A DNA stretch of 15,077 bases from CAZGSG01 sp964528095 (GTDB lineage: Bacteria > Bacteroidota > Bacteroidia > Chitinophagales > Chitinophagaceae): the NCBI GenBank assembly GCA_964528095.1, contig CAZGSG010000131.1:1-15077 (forward strand), given 5' to 3'. This document shows positions 13,810-15,077 of this stretch, piece by piece (within the stretch, counting starts at the first letter, position 1; each line of letters begins with the position of its first letter). The translations under genes and the position numbers were made by a program. A model generated the notes under the pieces. The model was not told where the DNA came from, did not search any database, and worked only from the letters and a program-made list of their open reading frames with translations.

Positions 13810-15077
13810 ATGAATTTTAGAAAAGTCAATAATCTCACAGGCTGGGCCGTATTTCTGGTAGCAATGGCCACTTATATGCTTACCCGTGAAGCAAGAGGTA
13901 GCCTTTGGGATTGCGGTGAGTTTGTAGCCAGTGCCGCAAAAGTACAGTTACCCCACCCTCCCGGTGCTCCGATGTTTGTATTACTTGGCCGGTTCTTTAT
14001 TATCATTTTTGGAGACAACGCAATGACAGCGGCCAATGCAGTCAATTTCATGAGCGCTTTTGCCAGTGCCGCTACGATCTTATTCCTTTTCTGGAGCATT
14101 ACGCATTTTGCCCGCAAAATGTTTGTTACCACCGGTGATAATCTTACCGGTAGCCAATTGTTTACAACAATGGCAGCAGGTACTGTAGGCGCGCTTGCTT
14201 ATACGTTCAGTGATTCATTCTGGTTTAGTGCAGTGGAAGGTGAAGTATATGCTTTGTCGTCTTTTTTCACTGCGCTTGTATTCTGGGCCATGCTTAAATG
14301 GGAGCATGCGGACGAACAGGCGGGTGACGATCCCGGTGCAAGAGCCCGCAGTGATCGCTGGATCATTTTCCTTTTCTTCATGATGGGTCTTTCTATCGGT
14401 GTGCACTTATTGAACCTATTGAGCATTCCCGCTATCGTAATGATCTATTATTTCAGGAGAAATTATAAAGCCGCTGCGTTTAAAACAGATGCCGCCGCTT
14501 TTGCAAAAGACAAAATACTGTTATGGACAACCATCGTTACCATTGGCCTCATATTCCTGCTGGTACTGGCCAATGTGGCCAATAAAGAAACCGACCTGCT
14601 GGGCATCGCTATCGTATTTGCGATCATTGGCGTGCTCATCGGTCTTATCCGTATTTATTTTAAATACAGGGCCATCGGCAATATGGTGAGCGCTTTCCTG
14701 CTTGGATGTATCATTACCGGTATCGTGCAGGTGGGTGTGATCCAGTACTCCATGAAGGCGGCAGGTATATTTGACGTGTTCTTTGTGAATTCATTCGGCC
14801 TGTCTTTCTTCTCCGGGTTTACTGTTTATTTCCTTGCTTTAGCTGCTATCGTGCTGTGGGGGCTGAGCTTTAATGAAAAAAATATCACCCGTGGTAAGGT
14901 CATTACCTGGTTTGTATTATTCCTTGCACTGTCTACCATTCCCTTCTTCAATGGCGAGGGATCAGGCGCGTTGAATTTCTTTAAATTTATTCTTATTGCC
15001 GGTGTGGCCGTATTAATCGGTTATTTCGTTAAAGCAACCGGTTTACGAATATTGAAGCTTGGTTTATGGTGTTATAT
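13810..15077 (+). CDS. DUF2723 membrane protein, protein O-mannosyltransferase-like (partial, 3' end missing)
   Basis: About 422 residues are present and the frame is still open at the window edge; the family usually runs to roughly 1000 residues. The N-terminal signature is GSLWDCGEFVASAAKVQLPH PPGAP, with the acidic pair Asp34 and Glu37 and the HPPG at 49-52. It is followed by AVEGEVYALSSFF (141-153) and GLSIGVHLLNLLSIPA (193-208). Multiple hydrophobic segments (for example 182-212, 240-265, 300-345) mark it as a polytopic inner-membrane protein. DUF2723 relatives include human TMEM260, which transfers mannose to proteins, and by analogy this protein may glycosylate secreted proteins using a lipid-linked donor. 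The Asp/Glu pair fits the catalytic acidic residues of such C-type glycosyltransferases. Start codon choice is supported by the TATTTTTG box. Confidence 0.9.
   Translation, partial: MNFRKVNNLTGWAVFLVAMATYMLTREARGSLWDCGEFVASAAKVQLPHPPGAPMFVLLGRFFIIIFGDNAMTAANAVNFMSAFASAATILFLFWSITHFARKMFVTTGDNLTGSQLFTTMAAGTVGALAYTFSDSFWFSAVEGEVYALSSFFTALVFWAMLKWEHADEQAGDDPGARARSDRWIIFLFFMMGLSIGVHLLNLLSIPAIVMIYYFRRNYKAAAFKTDAAAFAKDKILLWTTIVTIGLIFLLVLANVANKETDLLGIAIVFAIIGVLIGLIRIYFKYRAIGNMVSAFLLGCIITGIVQVGVIQYSMKAAGIFDVFFVNSFGLSFFSGFTVYFLALAAIVLWGLSFNEKNITRGKVITWFVLFLALSTIPFFNGEGSGALNFFKFILIAGVAVLIGYFVKATGLRILKLGLWCY

Overview
The window looks like chromosomal DNA of a member of the Bacteroidota, most likely of the Chitinophagaceae or a close relative. 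The evidence is a DUF2723 membrane protein, an AraC-type regulator with a metal-binding-like N-terminus of a kind I recall as common in this phylum, TlpA-like and lipoprotein genes typical of the group, few visible Shine-Dalgarno sequences, and promoter-like TAnnTTTG (-7) boxes in front of several genes. This assignment comes from family recognition; I could not run a search.

Layout. Positions 1-205 hold a palindromic repeat. A lipoprotein with two copies of one domain follows (322-1110, +). A 366-bp gap between convergent genes (1111-1476) is filled by two more inverted repeats. Then comes a signalling cluster: a three-PAS histidine kinase on the minus strand (1477-3504), a divergent AraC regulator with an N-terminal CxxC domain (3937-4506), a small cupin (4653-5012), a second three-PAS kinase (5060-6901) and a short sensorless kinase (7067-7981). 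No response regulator is present, so all three kinases are orphans here. A small membrane-anchored TPR-like protein (8174-8470) and a DJ-1/PfpI-fold protein lacking the usual nucleophilic cysteine (8549-9301) follow.

Region 9302-10721 is poor in genes and rich in repeats. It has a 14-bp tandem repeat, one secreted hypothetical protein on the minus strand (9521-10018), a roughly 318-bp nested palindrome (10068-10385) and a half copy of the same element (10440-10567). The first 200 bp of the window hold a third copy. The arms of copies 1 and 2 differ in sequence but stay complementary within each copy, while the central core is nearly invariant. This is the most unusual signal in the window.

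The right end is a co-directional run of household-type genes: a short-chain dehydrogenase (10722-11531), a divergent member of the SAM hydroxide adenosyltransferase (DUF62) family (11574-12401), a secreted TlpA-like thioredoxin protein (12494-13606) and the N-terminal part of a DUF2723 protein O-mannosyltransferase-like membrane protein that runs off the window (13810-15077). No tRNA, rRNA, CRISPR array, transposase or integrase was seen.
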